A stretch of 64,000 bases of DNA from Citrobacter europaeus. GTDB taxonomy: Bacteria; Pseudomonadota; Gammaproteobacteria; Enterobacterales; Enterobacteriaceae. Under the pieces are notes generated by a model. The model made no database searches. It saw only the letters and a list, made by a program, of their open reading frames with translations, and had not been told where the DNA came from. A program made the translations under genes and the position numbers. Location: NCBI GenBank assembly GCA_020099315.1, contig CP083650.1:3348001-3412000 (forward strand), given 5' to 3'. Of this stretch, positions 16,693 to 25,078 are shown one piece after another (position 1 is the stretch's first letter; each line of letters begins with the position of its first letter).

Positions 16693-17208
16693 ATGGCGAT
16701 AATTTCGACTCCCCGACTTACCCTCTCTTTGTTTCAGTTTTCTGACTGGTCATTTTTCCAGAGACTACGTGAATGTCCTGACGTCATGCGTTATATGGGC
16801 GATATCGCCCCAGCGAAAGATACGCGTCTGTTATTCGCCAGACGCCTTGCCGCACAGCACACTTTCGTCATCCGCGAGCATAACAACCCCACGCCGCTCG
16901 GCGATATTGGCCTGCAAATCAGTCACCTGTACCCGCACGAGGCCGACCTCGGCTACGCCATTATGCCGCAGGCTCAGGGGAAAGGTATTGCCAGCGAAGC
17001 CGTACGCGCGGTGTGCCAGTATGCCTTCGAGCAGACATCCGTCACGGCGATAAATGCTTACGCTCTTGCGGAGAATAAGGGCTCAGTACGGATTCTGGAA
17101 AAAACGGGCTTTGTGCGTACGCAGGTGCTGGAAAAAGCATATGAGATTGACGGCATCGCCTACGACGACTGGGTGTTTCGGCTGGAGCGTGACGCGCTAA
17201 AATTGTAA
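16693..17208 (+). CDS. GNAT acetyltransferase, RimJ/RimL-like
   Basis: 171-residue Gcn5-related N-acetyltransferase. The acetyl-CoA motif is seen as GYAIMPQAQGKGIASEAV (Q-x-x-G-x-A type), followed by the NKGSVRILEKTGFVR beta-bulge motif typical of RimJ/RimL relatives. The acceptor is unknown. In E. coli K-12 this slot between yfcH and hisP holds rpnB (yfcI), so this is a lineage-specific gene. A 13-bp inverted repeat lies directly before its start, and a REP element follows it. Confidence 0.85.
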   Translation: MAIISTPRLTLSLFQFSDWSFFQRLRECPDVMRYMGDIAPAKDTRLLFARRLAAQHTFVIREHNNPTPLGDIGLQISHLYPHEADLGYAIMPQAQGKGIASEAVRAVCQYAFEQTSVTAINAYALAENKGSVRILEKTGFVRTQVLEKAYEIDGIAYDDWVFRLERDALKL

Positions 17209-17234
17209 GCCCGGAAAGCGTAGCGCCTCCGGGC
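17209..17234. repeat. REP element
   Basis: GCCCGGA and TCCGGGC arms with the AGCGTAGCGC centre, the typical REP pattern, between the convergent acetyltransferase and hisP genes. Confidence 0.75.
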
Positions 17235-17241
17235 AGGTGAT

Positions 17242-18015
17242 TTACTTCAACGAACCTTTGAGGAACTGCTGCAAACGTGGGCTTTGCGGATTACCGAATA
17301 CCTGCTCCGGGTCGCCCTCTTCCTCAATTTTCCCCTGATGCAGGAAAATCACGTGCGTGGAGACATGACGGGCAAAACCCATTTCGTGGGTCACGACCAC
17401 CATGGTTTTTCCCTCTTCGGCCAGTTGCTGCATAATGCGCAACACTTCGCCCACCAGCTCCGGATCAAGCGCCGAGGTGGGCTCATCAAACAGCAACACT
17501 TCCGGTTCCATCGCCAGCGCGCGGGCAATGGAGACGCGCTGCTGCTGACCACCGGACAGGTGCACCGGATATTTGCCCTGTGCGCGCTCATCAATGCCCA
17601 CTTTAGCCAGATACTTCACCGCACGTTCGCGGGCTTCTTGCTTGCTCAGCCCCAGCACCTGGATCGGCGCTTCCATCACGTTTTCCAGCACCGTCATGTG
17701 GCTCCACAGATTAAAGTGCTGAAAGACCATCGTCAGTCGCGTTCGCAGCAGGCGCAGCTGATTTTTATCTGCAACCTTAAGCTGACCGTCTTTGTCGCGC
17801 ACCAGACCAATATTCTGGCCACTGACGACAATCGACCCAGCGCTCGGTTTCTCGAGAAAGTTAATGCAGCGCAGAAAGGTACTTTTACCGGAACCTGACG
17901 AACCAATAATACTGATAACATCACCCGCGTTGGCCTGCAGCGATACCCCTTTCAGCACTTCATGTTCGCCGTAGTGCTTATGTAAATCGATAACGTTTAA
18001 TTTATTTTCAGACAT
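17242..18015 (-). CDS. hisP: Histidine/lysine/arginine/ornithine ABC transporter ATPase HisP
   Basis: ATP-binding subunit of the basic amino acid importer that uses the HisJ and ArgT binding proteins. It is 257 residues long. Walker A is GSSGSGKST, the signature is LSGGQQQR, Walker B is LLFDEPTSALDPE and the switch histidine is in VVVTHEMGFA. The start at 18015 (MSENKLNVIDLHK) matches the family; the longer open frame would run into hisM. Confidence 0.97.
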   Translation of the reverse strand: MSENKLNVIDLHKHYGEHEVLKGVSLQANAGDVISIIGSSGSGKSTFLRCINFLEKPSAGSIVVSGQNIGLVRDKDGQLKVADKNQLRLLRTRLTMVFQHFNLWSHMTVLENVMEAPIQVLGLSKQEARERAVKYLAKVGIDERAQGKYPVHLSGGQQQRVSIARALAMEPEVLLFDEPTSALDPELVGEVLRIMQQLAEEGKTMVVVTHEMGFARHVSTHVIFLHQGKIEEEGDPEQVFGNPQSPRLQQFLKGSLK

Positions 18016-18028
18016 CGTGTTACTCGAA

Positions 18029-18736
18029 TCATTTAGAGGATACATGCTGCAACCAGCGTTTTTCCGCTCTACGGAACAGACTGATCAGGACATACGAAAT
18101 AATCAAATACAGTACAGCGGCAATACCGAATGCGGTAAACGGCTGATACGTTGCCGAGTTGATATCACGGGCGATTTTCAACAGGTCAGGCACCGTTGCG
18201 GTAAACGCCAGCGCCGTGGAGTGCAGCATTAAAATCACTTCATTGCTGTAAGCCGGCAGCGCAATACGCAGTGCGGAAGGCAAAATAATGCAACGATACA
18301 GTTTAAACGACGAGAACCCGTAAGCACGCGCGGCTTCAATCTCACCATGGGGCACGGAACGAATGGCCCCGGCGAAGATCTCCGTCGTATAGGCGCAGGT
18401 GTTCAGCGTCAACGCCAGCACGGTGCAATTCAGCCCACTGCGGAAAAACGCGTTGAGGAAATCCGTGCCTTTAACTATCTCCAGCGTATACATTCCGGAA
18501 TAAAACACCAGTAGCTGTACGTACAGCGGCGTCCCACGAAAAATATAAGTGAATAGCCAGATAGGGAACTGGATAAATTTATTACTGGAAACACGACCAA
18601 TTGCCAAAAACAGCGCCAGTATCCCGCCCATCACCACTGATGAAATCAGAAGCCACAGGGTGATAGCAACGCCGGTGTAGCGATATCCGTCGGTCCACAG
18701 CAGGGACTTCCAGTATTCCTGAATAATCTCGATCAC
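18029..18736 (-). CDS. hisM: Histidine/lysine/arginine/ornithine permease HisM
   Basis: Inner-membrane permease subunit paired with HisQ. The 235 residues carry about five spans and the coupling (EAA) loop GEIEAARAYGFSSFKLYRCIILPSALR that contacts HisP. Its start overlaps the hisQ stop by four bases (ATGA), which suggests coupled translation. The protein is close to, and slightly shorter than, the 238 residues I recall for E. coli HisM. Confidence 0.96.
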   Translation of the reverse strand: MIEIIQEYWKSLLWTDGYRYTGVAITLWLLISSVVMGGILALFLAIGRVSSNKFIQFPIWLFTYIFRGTPLYVQLLVFYSGMYTLEIVKGTDFLNAFFRSGLNCTVLALTLNTCAYTTEIFAGAIRSVPHGEIEAARAYGFSSFKLYRCIILPSALRIALPAYSNEVILMLHSTALAFTATVPDLLKIARDINSATYQPFTAFGIAAVLYLIISYVLISLFRRAEKRWLQHVSSK

Positions 18737-19419
18737 AGGTCAGCCCTCTTCACACCCACGGAATAGCGGCGCTCAAGGTACAGCAGCACACCATTAGAAA
18801 CAGTGGTAAACACCAGATAGATGACCCCGCACACTACGGCAAAATAGAACGGCTCCCAGGTACTCTTCCCGGCAAGCTGAGTGGCTTTCACCACGTCTTC
18901 AAGTCCTAGCAACGATACCAGCGCGGTGGCCTTAAGAATGACCTGCCAGTTGTTGCCAATTCCCGGTAAGGCATAGCGCATCATCGCCGGGAACATTATG
19001 CGGCGAAATATTTGTGAGCTGGTAAAACCGAATGCCGTCGCGGCTTCAATATGGCCTTTTGGTACGGCCATAAATGCGCCACGAAATGTTTCGGTAAAAT
19101 AGGCGCCGTAGATAAACCCGAGCGTAATGATACCCGCGACCATTGGATCGATATCAATCTGGCCGATACCGATGGCATCGGTAACGGTGTTCAGCGCGAT
19201 TTGTAATCCGTAGAAAATGAGCAGCATTAAGACCAGATCGGGCACGCCGCGGATAAGCGTGGTGTACCCTTCGAATATAAGCGCCAGCGCCCGGCTTTGC
19301 GACAGCTTTGCTGCCGCGCCGACTAAGCCTATCAGAACCGCCAGTACCACCGAGCTGAGTGCCAACTCGAGCGTAACAATTGCGCCCTGTAAAATAACAC
19401 CTGAAAAGCCATACAACAT
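18733..19419 (-). CDS. hisQ: Histidine/lysine/arginine/ornithine permease HisQ
   Basis: Second permease subunit, 228 residues with about five spans and the coupling loop GHIEAATAFGFTSSQIFRRIMFPAMMR. The frame is open from 19476, but MLYGFSGVILQGA at 19419 is the family start. It is separated from hisJ by a BIME, which may lower expression of the membrane subunits relative to the binding protein. Confidence 0.95.
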   Translation of the reverse strand: MLYGFSGVILQGAIVTLELALSSVVLAVLIGLVGAAAKLSQSRALALIFEGYTTLIRGVPDLVLMLLIFYGLQIALNTVTDAIGIGQIDIDPMVAGIITLGFIYGAYFTETFRGAFMAVPKGHIEAATAFGFTSSQIFRRIMFPAMMRYALPGIGNNWQVILKATALVSLLGLEDVVKATQLAGKSTWEPFYFAVVCGVIYLVFTTVSNGVLLYLERRYSVGVKRADL

Positions 19420-19482
19420 GCTGCCTGTCCTGTCGTGTGTGGTGGAGTAATAAGCCTCTTTTGATTTCAGACTCACCGTTAA

Positions 19483-19557
19483 ATGCCGGATGGCGGCTTT
19501 GCCTTATCCGGCCTACAAATCAACGTAGGCCGGATGAGCGCAGCGCCATCAGGCATA
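19483..19557. repeat. BIME (two REP units) between hisJ and hisQ
   Basis: Two REP palindromes in opposite orientation. ATCCGGCCTAC (19506-19516) and GTAGGCCGGAT (19525-19535) pair over 11 bases, and each outer part has the usual GCCGGAT core. A REP at this place in the his transport operon is classic in Salmonella and E. coli, where it sets the ratio of hisJ to hisQMP message. Confidence 0.85.
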
Positions 19558-19604
19558 AATTCAACGTGTCAAAAATCTACGGGCTTTATCAGCACCTGCG
19601 GTGA

Positions 19605-20387
19605 TTAACCGCCGTAAACATCAAAATCGAAGTACTTTTTCGCCAGCTTCTCGTAAGTACCGTCAGCTCGCATTTCGGCAAAGGCTTTGTTCAGCGCTTC
19701 GCGCAGCTCGTTGTCGTCTTTGCGCAGTCCCATACCGGTACCCACACCGAACAACTTCTCATCTTTCACAGACGGGCCGCCGAATTTGTAATCTTTACCA
19801 ACTGGCTGCTTCAGGAAGCCTTCGCTGGCTGCGACTTCATCCTGGAATGCGGCATCAATACGCCCGGCAGTCAGGTCAGAATAGATATTGTCTTGCCCCT
19901 GATAGGAGACAATTTCAATGCCTTTTGGCGCCCAGTGTTCGTTGCCGAACGTTTCCTGAGTCGTGCCCTGCAGTACGCCAACACGTTTGCCTTTCAGCGA
20001 CTCAATGGTCGGCTGAATAGCAGAATCTTTAGCGACAACCAGACGCGAATCGGCTGCATAAAGCTTGTCGGTAAAGGCGATTTCCTGCTGACGTTTTTCA
20101 GTAATGGAAAGCGAGGACATGATGGCATCGATTTTCTTCGCTTTTAGCGAAGGGATCAGCGCGTCCAGCGGGTTTTCCACGAAGGTACATTGTGTATTGA
20201 TACGTTTGCACAGCTCTTTAGCCAGATCGATATCAAAACCGACTAATTCACCCTGCGCATTTTTCGATTCGAACGGCGCATAAGTAGGATCGGTACCGAT
20301 ACGAATTTTTTGCGGAATGGCTGCAAATGCTGCGGTAGCACTGGAGAAAGCCAGGACCAGAGAAAGAGACAACACCAGTTTTTTCAT
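19605..20387 (-). CDS. hisJ: Histidine-binding periplasmic protein HisJ
   Basis: Periplasmic substrate-binding protein, 260 residues with a signal peptide (MKKLVLSLSLVLAFSSATAAFA, cleaved before AIPQKIRIG). It is the histidine receptor for HisQMP. SBP_bac_3 features are present: IGTDPTYAPFES, LVGFDIDLAKELCKRI, the cysteine pair near residues 60 and 67, and YFDFDVYGG at the end. GAGGATAGTT precedes the ATG at 20387. It is about 72% similar by eye to ArgT next door, an old duplication. Confidence 0.97.
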   Translation of the reverse strand: MKKLVLSLSLVLAFSSATAAFAAIPQKIRIGTDPTYAPFESKNAQGELVGFDIDLAKELCKRINTQCTFVENPLDALIPSLKAKKIDAIMSSLSITEKRQQEIAFTDKLYAADSRLVVAKDSAIQPTIESLKGKRVGVLQGTTQETFGNEHWAPKGIEIVSYQGQDNIYSDLTAGRIDAAFQDEVAASEGFLKQPVGKDYKFGGPSVKDEKLFGVGTGMGLRKDDNELREALNKAFAEMRADGTYEKLAKKYFDFDVYGG

Positions 20388-20436
20388 AACTATCCTCAAC
20401 AGACTGTCTTTTATAGGGGATCTTTACAGGACCAGG

Positions 20437-20452
20437 TGCAGTTATCGTGCCA
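20437..20452 (-). promoter_or_regulatory. Sigma54 promoter upstream of hisJ
   Basis: On the minus strand the bases read TGGCACGATAACTGCA, matching the sigma54 consensus TGGCACG-N4-TTGC with a single change. It lies about 50 bases before the hisJ start. Predicted by consensus; not tested here. Confidence 0.75.
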
Positions 20453-20553
20453 TTAATCAGGCCGACAAGGCAAAGCATTCTACCCTGTCGGCGGTATTTA
20501 TTTGCATGAAAAGCGCTTAAGTATGCACTCATGCTTATTAAGTCAGCGATAAA

Positions 20554-20570
20554 AGCACCAAAACAGTGCA
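20554..20570. promoter_or_regulatory. NtrC (GlnG) binding site upstream of hisJ
   Basis: On the minus strand TGCACTGTTTTGGTGCT matches the NtrC consensus TGCACY-N5-GGTGCA at all but the last base. It lies about 100-130 bases upstream of the sigma54 promoter at 20437-20452, a normal enhancer distance. Further half-site-like TGCACC and GGTGCA words occur at 20583-20612. Confidence 0.7.
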
Positions 20571-20634
20571 CTGAATTTATCATGCACCGTAATGGTTACC
20601 CGCAATGGTGCAGTCAATTCCCCGCTGCGGCGTA

Positions 20635-21417
20635 TTAATCGCCGTAGACATTGAAGTTAAAATACTTGCTCGCCATTTTGTCGTAGGTGCCGTCTTTGCG
20701 CAGTTCGCCCAGCGCTTTATCGAAAGCGGCTTTCAGCTCTGCATCATCTTTGCGTAAGCCAATCCCGGTTCCGTCGCCAAAGTATTTTTTATCTTTTACT
20801 GATGGACCGGCAAAGACGTAGTCCTTACCAGCAGGCTGCTTCAGGAAGCCTTCGCTGGCCGCGACTTCATCTTGCAACGCCGCGTCCAGACGGCCCGCCG
20901 TCAGGTCAGAATAGATGAGGTCCTGGTTCGCATAGGCCACCACGTCCACGCCTTTGCTGCGCCAGTTGTCATTGGCATAGGCTTCTTGAGTCGAGCCTTG
21001 CAGGACGCCAACGTGCTTGCCCTTCAGGGAGTCCAGAGTCGGTTGAATCGGGGAACCTTTCGCGGCGATTAGACGTGAGTCTGCAGCGTAAAGTTTGTCT
21101 GAGAATGCAATCTCTTGCTGACGCTTCTCGGTGATAGAAAGCGAGGAGATGATGGCATCGATTTTTTTCGCTTTCAGCGACGGGATCAGCGCATCAAAGT
21201 CGCTGGCAACCCAGGTACATTTGATCTGCATGCGCTTACACATCTCATTTCCCAGATCGATATCAAAGCCGACGAAGTCGCCTTTGGCATCTTTAGAGGA
21301 AAAAGGTGCGTACGTTGTATCTGTACCAATACGAACCGTCTGCGGAAGTGCTGCGTAGCTGGCCGCGGTGGCGGAGAGTCCTACCAGCAAAGACAAAGCA
21401 AGAACCGTCTTCTTCAT
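20635..21417 (-). CDS. argT: Lysine/arginine/ornithine-binding periplasmic protein ArgT
   Basis: Periplasmic receptor for lysine, arginine and ornithine that feeds the HisQMP transporter. It has 260 residues, a signal peptide (cleaved near ASYA before ALPQTVRIG), the IGTDTTYAPFSSKDAKG ligand region and the YFNFNVYGD end. It is a paralogue of HisJ. A sigma54 promoter lies upstream, so supply under nitrogen limitation is likely. Confidence 0.97.
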   Translation of the reverse strand: MKKTVLALSLLVGLSATAASYAALPQTVRIGTDTTYAPFSSKDAKGDFVGFDIDLGNEMCKRMQIKCTWVASDFDALIPSLKAKKIDAIISSLSITEKRQQEIAFSDKLYAADSRLIAAKGSPIQPTLDSLKGKHVGVLQGSTQEAYANDNWRSKGVDVVAYANQDLIYSDLTAGRLDAALQDEVAASEGFLKQPAGKDYVFAGPSVKDKKYFGDGTGIGLRKDDAELKAAFDKALGELRKDGTYDKMASKYFNFNVYGD

Positions 21418-21484
21418 ACATAACCCTCAAGTGGCGTAATTTTATTATGTTTTACGTTGTGTTGTGTGTTTGCAGACTTTTTCA

Positions 21485-21500
21485 TGCAGGTCTTATGCCA
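21485..21500 (-). promoter_or_regulatory. Sigma54 promoter of argT
   Basis: The minus strand reads TGGCATAAGACCTGCA, with the invariant GG and GC at the right spacing. It lies about 70 bases upstream of the argT start, and matches the nitrogen-regulated argT promoter known in Salmonella and E. coli. Confidence 0.85.
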
Positions 21501-21650
21501 TTTTCGCGCCGATGAGGATATTCGACGTTAAATATGTTAATAAAACGTTGCAATAATGTCCTGATTTTGAAGATAGCAGGTCTGACGGTTGAACCGCAGC
21601 GTTTCGTTGAGTTTTAACGAATTAAATGTTGAGGATATGATCGCGGTTAC

Positions 21651-21673
21651 AAAATTGCCCTGAAACAGGGCAA
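21651..21673 (-). terminator. Intrinsic terminator after ubiX
   Basis: On the minus strand TTGCCCTG-TTT-CAGGGCAA forms a perfect 8-bp stem followed by TTTTG, about 30 bases past the ubiX stop. Confidence 0.85.
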
Positions 21674-21704
21674 CGGATGTTTCTTTGCACGCTGATGGAA
21701 CGGC

Positions 21705-22274
21705 TTACGCCCCTTGCCAGCGGGTGAACAGATCCTGCGGAAGGGAGATATCAAACTGATCAAGTACGCGGTTAACCGTTTGATTAATCACATCATCCAG
21801 CGTTTGAGGGCGATGATAGAATGCCGGAACAGGCGGCATAATCACCGCGCCAATTTCCGCCGCCTGCGTCATCAGCCGCAGATGACCCAGATGCAACGGC
21901 GTTTCACGCACGCACAGCACCAACGGGCGACGTTCTTTTAACACCACGTCTGCCGCACGGGTAAGCAGTCCATCGGTGTAGCTGTGAACGATGCCAGAAA
22001 GCGTTTTGATTGAACACGGCAGAATAACCATTCCGGCGGTCTGAAAAGAACCGGAGGAGATACTGGCGGCGATATCGCGCGTATCGTGATTCACATTCGC
22101 CAGGGCCTGCACGTCGCGTACAGAGAGGTCCGTTTCCAGCGCCAGTGTCTGCCGGGCAGCGGCACTCATCACCAGATGGGTTTCCACATCGCTAACGTCA
22201 CGCAAAACCTGCAGCAGGCGCACGCCGTAAATTGCCCCGCTTGCGCCAGAAATACCAATGATGAGTCGTTTCAC
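21705..22274 (-). CDS. ubiX: Flavin prenyltransferase UbiX
   Basis: Makes prenylated FMN, the cofactor of the decarboxylase UbiD in ubiquinone synthesis. The flavoprotein fold is clear: MKRLIIGISGASGAIYGVRLL start region, LVMSAAARQTL, SSGSFQTAGMVILPCSIKTL and RRPLVLCVRETPLHLGHL. Length is 189 residues. The only start that gives the family N terminus is a GTG at 22274 with AAGG upstream; the longer frame to 22466 would add 64 residues with no family match and overlap the regulator gene. Confidence 0.94.
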   Translation of the reverse strand: MKRLIIGISGASGAIYGVRLLQVLRDVSDVETHLVMSAAARQTLALETDLSVRDVQALANVNHDTRDIAASISSGSFQTAGMVILPCSIKTLSGIVHSYTDGLLTRAADVVLKERRPLVLCVRETPLHLGHLRLMTQAAEIGAVIMPPVPAFYHRPQTLDDVINQTVNRVLDQFDISLPQDLFTRWQGA

Positions 22275-22335
22275 TGTGAGAGCCTTTTCGTCGTAATGGC
22301 GAGACTTTGCCGGATTACGGCGTCGGGCGCAACTG

Positions 22336-23328
22336 TCAATGTGGCGCTGAACTGAGCGAGCTTTCACGAACCACCAGACGAACCGGCTGCAGCAGATTTC
22401 GTTCCCCTTGCTCATTGAGTAGCAAACGAAACGCATCCTGTCCAAGCTCGCGCTTATCAACCGCAATGGTGGTTAACGCCGGATGCGCCCAGGCCGCTGC
22501 ATCAATATCATCGAATCCAACAATGGCGATATCTTCCGGCACCCTGATTCCTTTGCGCGCACAGACCCGCATCGCCACCAGCGCGGCAATATCGTTATAG
22601 GCAAAAATCGCATCCGGCGGCTGGGCCAGCGCCAGCAGTTTGTCCATCCCCTCAATCAGCGCCTGCTCAATATTTTTGACCGGCGGCGCTTCAACCTGAT
22701 ATTCCTCAGGAAGCGAGAGTCCGGCGTCAAACAGCGCCTGCTGATACCCTTCTACACGCTGGCGAATACTGTAATGTCGTTGCGAATGTCCAAGAAATGC
22801 AATGCGCTTGCGTCCCTGTTCAAGCAAGTGACGTGTAGCAATAAATCCGCCATGAAAATTATCCGGGTTGACGCAAGGAAAGTCGGCGGCCCACAGATCC
22901 ACCAGCGCCACAGGCAATGCCAGCTTCCGCAATTCAGCAAGTATTTCAGCTTCCAGATAACCGGCGCAGATAAGCGCATCGGGCTGGTGCAGGTTAATCA
23001 TCTCCGCCACCGAGTCTTCCGGTCCGATGGGTAAGAAACTCATCGCAATGTCATTTTCCCGACAAGCTTCAGCCACGCCGAGCATCACCGTGGAATAGAA
23101 AGGTAACGCGCTGGCGATATTGTGTTCGCGATGCAGCAAAAAAAGTAAGCGTTTAATACGACCGCTACGCAAACGGCCAAAATCGTAGCCCTCAGCCTGC
23201 GCAATCGTCAGTATTCTCTGACGCGTCTCCTCGCCAAGACCGGGTTGCCCTTTCAGCGCCCGGGAAACCGCAGCAATAGAAACACCGCATGCCGCTGCAA
23301 TGTCTTTAATTCGGGTCTTTTTCGCCAT
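22336..23328 (-). CDS. LacI-family transcriptional regulator of the GH127 locus
   Basis: 330-residue repressor-type protein. The DNA-binding helix-turn-helix is at residues 3-26 (RIKDIAAACGVSIAAVSRALKG), followed by a hinge and a periplasmic-binding-protein-like effector domain (about 60-328) with FIATRHLLEQGRKRIAFLG, AIFAYNDIAALVAMRV and IAIVGFDDI. It is divergent from the symporter and GH127 genes, so it probably controls them in response to an imported pentose-containing sugar. A GTG at 23343 is an alternative start; I prefer the ATG at 23328, which gives the standard MAKKTRIKDIA start. Confidence 0.88.
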   Translation of the reverse strand: MAKKTRIKDIAAACGVSIAAVSRALKGQPGLGEETRQRILTIAQAEGYDFGRLRSGRIKRLLFLLHREHNIASALPFYSTVMLGVAEACRENDIAMSFLPIGPEDSVAEMINLHQPDALICAGYLEAEILAELRKLALPVALVDLWAADFPCVNPDNFHGGFIATRHLLEQGRKRIAFLGHSQRHYSIRQRVEGYQQALFDAGLSLPEEYQVEAPPVKNIEQALIEGMDKLLALAQPPDAIFAYNDIAALVAMRVCARKGIRVPEDIAIVGFDDIDAAAWAHPALTTIAVDKRELGQDAFRLLLNEQGERNLLQPVRLVVRESSLSSAPH

Positions 23329-23479
23329 TCCGTTTGTTTGCACCTGTCACGCGTTCTTCAGTCGACGTCTGATTCCATTAGCCGTAAGAATATCACTCTC
23401 ACAGCAGACGATTAACAATACGTAATTTCCCCACAGAGTCACTAGCAGAACCGCTAATCGTGCTCCTCCACCCTGCATT

Positions 23480-23495
23480 TGTGATTAAAATCACT
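23480..23495. promoter_or_regulatory. CRP-binding site upstream of the symporter-GH127 genes
   Basis: TGTGA-TTAAAA-TCACT matches the CRP consensus TGTGA-N6-TCACA at nine of the ten fixed positions. It indicates that the locus is under catabolite control, as expected for a secondary sugar. Confidence 0.7.
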
Positions 23496-23504
23496 ATTAA
23501 TAAT

Positions 23505-23521
23505 ATTTTTCTAGTAAAAAT
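23505..23521. promoter_or_regulatory. Candidate operator 1 for the LacI-type regulator
   Basis: ATTTTT-CTAGT-AAAAAT has perfect 6-base arms and shares the TAGTAAA core with the palindrome at 23598-23610. Its position in the divergent control region fits an operator, but the sequence is AT-rich and could occur by chance. Confidence 0.35.
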
Positions 23522-23597
23522 CACGATCATTTTCACAGAGAAAGAAACACGCCATATACCAATGCTCCATAGCAGATCTATGCTCACCGCCGTTACT

Positions 23598-23610
23598 TGT
23601 TTAGTAAACA
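23598..23610. promoter_or_regulatory. Candidate operator 2 for the LacI-type regulator
   Basis: TGTTTA-G-TAAACA is a perfect 13-base palindrome about 60 bases before the symporter start, where repressor binding would block transcription or clearance. Confidence 0.5.
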
Positions 23611-23667
23611 CTGTCAGAGATAAGCCGTAATGACTCTTTAAATCATCCCCCTGTTCGAGGATTGGTT

Positions 23668-25071
23668 ATGACAATTGCTGATAACCTGGATACTGATGTA
23701 CAGACAATTGACGCGGGCGAGACGCTTTCGACCCGCGAAAAGATAGGCTATGGATTAGGCGATGCCGGCGGGCACTGCATCTCAGATTTGATAAGCGGCT
23801 TTTTGCTCTTTTTCTATACCGATGTTTTTGGCTTAAGCCCGGCCATTGTGGGGGCGATGTTTTTTGTTCTGCGTATTTTCGATGCCGTTTCTGACCCGGT
23901 GATGGGCGTGATTGCCGATCGTACCCGCAGCCGCTGGGGCCGTTTTCGTCCGTGGCAACTGTGGACCGCAGTACCGCTCGGCGTAATCGGCATTCTGACT
24001 TTCACGGTGCCGGATATGGGGCCAAACGCGAAAATTGCCTGGGCCTTTGGCACCTACTTCCTGCTCTCCATCGGCTATACCGCTAACAACGTTCCATACT
24101 GTGCGCTGATTAACGCAGTGACTAATCGACACGATCAGGTGATGTCTTGTCAGTCCTGGCGCTTTGTATTAAGCGGCATTGCGGGTTTCCTGGTCGCGGT
24201 AGGATTACCGTGGATGGTGGAGGTCTTTGGGCAGGGCAACCTGGCAAAAGGCTACCAATACGGCGTAACGGTACTGTGTACCGTGGGCGTGGTGATGTTT
24301 CTGCTGTGCTTCTTCTGGGTCAAAGAGCGCGTACCGTTATCGCTGGCGGGCAGCTTTACGTTGCGCGAACATCTGGCCGGGCTGCGTAAAAACGATCAGC
24401 TCTTGATGATGCTGGTGATGTCCTTCCTGCTGGTGAACATTCTGTGTATTCGCGGCGGCGGCTACATGTACTTTATCTCTTATGTCCTGCAGGGCAGCGC
24501 CGGGTTTATGTCGCTGTTTTTTGGCGTGGTGACCGTGGCATCCATTGCCGGGGCGATTATCGTCAATCCCCTCTCCCGCCGCTTTGATATGGTGAAACTG
24601 TATTTTTACACCAACCTGGCGCTGGTCGTCTTCGGTATCGCCATGTACTTTCTGCCGACCGGGCCGCAGTACCAGACCCTGTGGCTGGTTTGTATCTTAA
24701 TCAACAACGTGGTGCTGGGTTTCACCCTGCCGCTGCACTTCTCCATTATGGCCTTTGCCGATGACTACGGTGAATGGAAAAACGGCGTTCGTTCATCCGG
24801 CATGAACTTCGCCTTCAACCTCTTTTTTATCAAGCTCTCCTGGGCATCGTCCGGGGGCATTATCAGCCTGATTCTGATTATGGTGGCCTATCGACCGGGG
24901 CTGGAAAACCAGACCGCGGCATCGATTCAGGGCATCACCCTGCTGCAAAGCATCGTACCCGCAATTTTCCATCTCGCGCTGGCGCTGTGCCTGCTCAAAT
25001 GCCGTCTCAACGGCCCGATGATGCAGCAAATCTCAACCGATCTTCACCAACGACATTCACACATTTCCTGA
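23668..25071 (+). CDS. GPH-family sugar:cation symporter
   Basis: 467-residue inner-membrane protein with 12 predicted spans, of the glycoside-pentoside-hexuronide:cation symporter family (related to MelB, XynP and YicJ). Family signatures are visible: GYGLGDAGGHCISDLISGFLLFFYTDVFG at the N terminus, RIFDAVSDPVMGVIADRTRSRWGRFRPW (cation-site region) and the VPYCALINAVT segment. GAGG at 23657-23660 sets the ATG at 23668. The next gene, GH127, starts 7 bases after its stop, so it most likely imports the substrate of that enzyme. Confidence 0.9.
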   Translation: MTIADNLDTDVQTIDAGETLSTREKIGYGLGDAGGHCISDLISGFLLFFYTDVFGLSPAIVGAMFFVLRIFDAVSDPVMGVIADRTRSRWGRFRPWQLWTAVPLGVIGILTFTVPDMGPNAKIAWAFGTYFLLSIGYTANNVPYCALINAVTNRHDQVMSCQSWRFVLSGIAGFLVAVGLPWMVEVFGQGNLAKGYQYGVTVLCTVGVVMFLLCFFWVKERVPLSLAGSFTLREHLAGLRKNDQLLMMLVMSFLLVNILCIRGGGYMYFISYVLQGSAGFMSLFFGVVTVASIAGAIIVNPLSRRFDMVKLYFYTNLALVVFGIAMYFLPTGPQYQTLWLVCILINNVVLGFTLPLHFSIMAFADDYGEWKNGVRSSGMNFAFNLFFIKLSWASSGGIISLILIMVAYRPGLENQTAASIQGITLLQSIVPAIFHLALALCLLKCRLNGPMMQQISTDLHQRHSHIS

Positions 25072-25078
25072 GGTAAAC

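Larger units (their letters stand above)
23329..23667. promoter_or_regulatory. Divergent control region of the LacI regulator and symporter-GH127 genes
   Basis: 339 bases without a gene. A near-consensus CRP site and two short palindromes are listed separately. A possible promoter for the rightward genes is TTCACA-N17-TATACC at 23532-23560; this is a weak match and only tentative. Confidence 0.6.

Noticed and set aside
20583..20612. Second NtrC site before hisJ
   Set aside because: TGCACC and GGTGCA half-sites exist, but the spacing is about 18 bases instead of 5, so they do not form one normal site. They may be weak half-sites.
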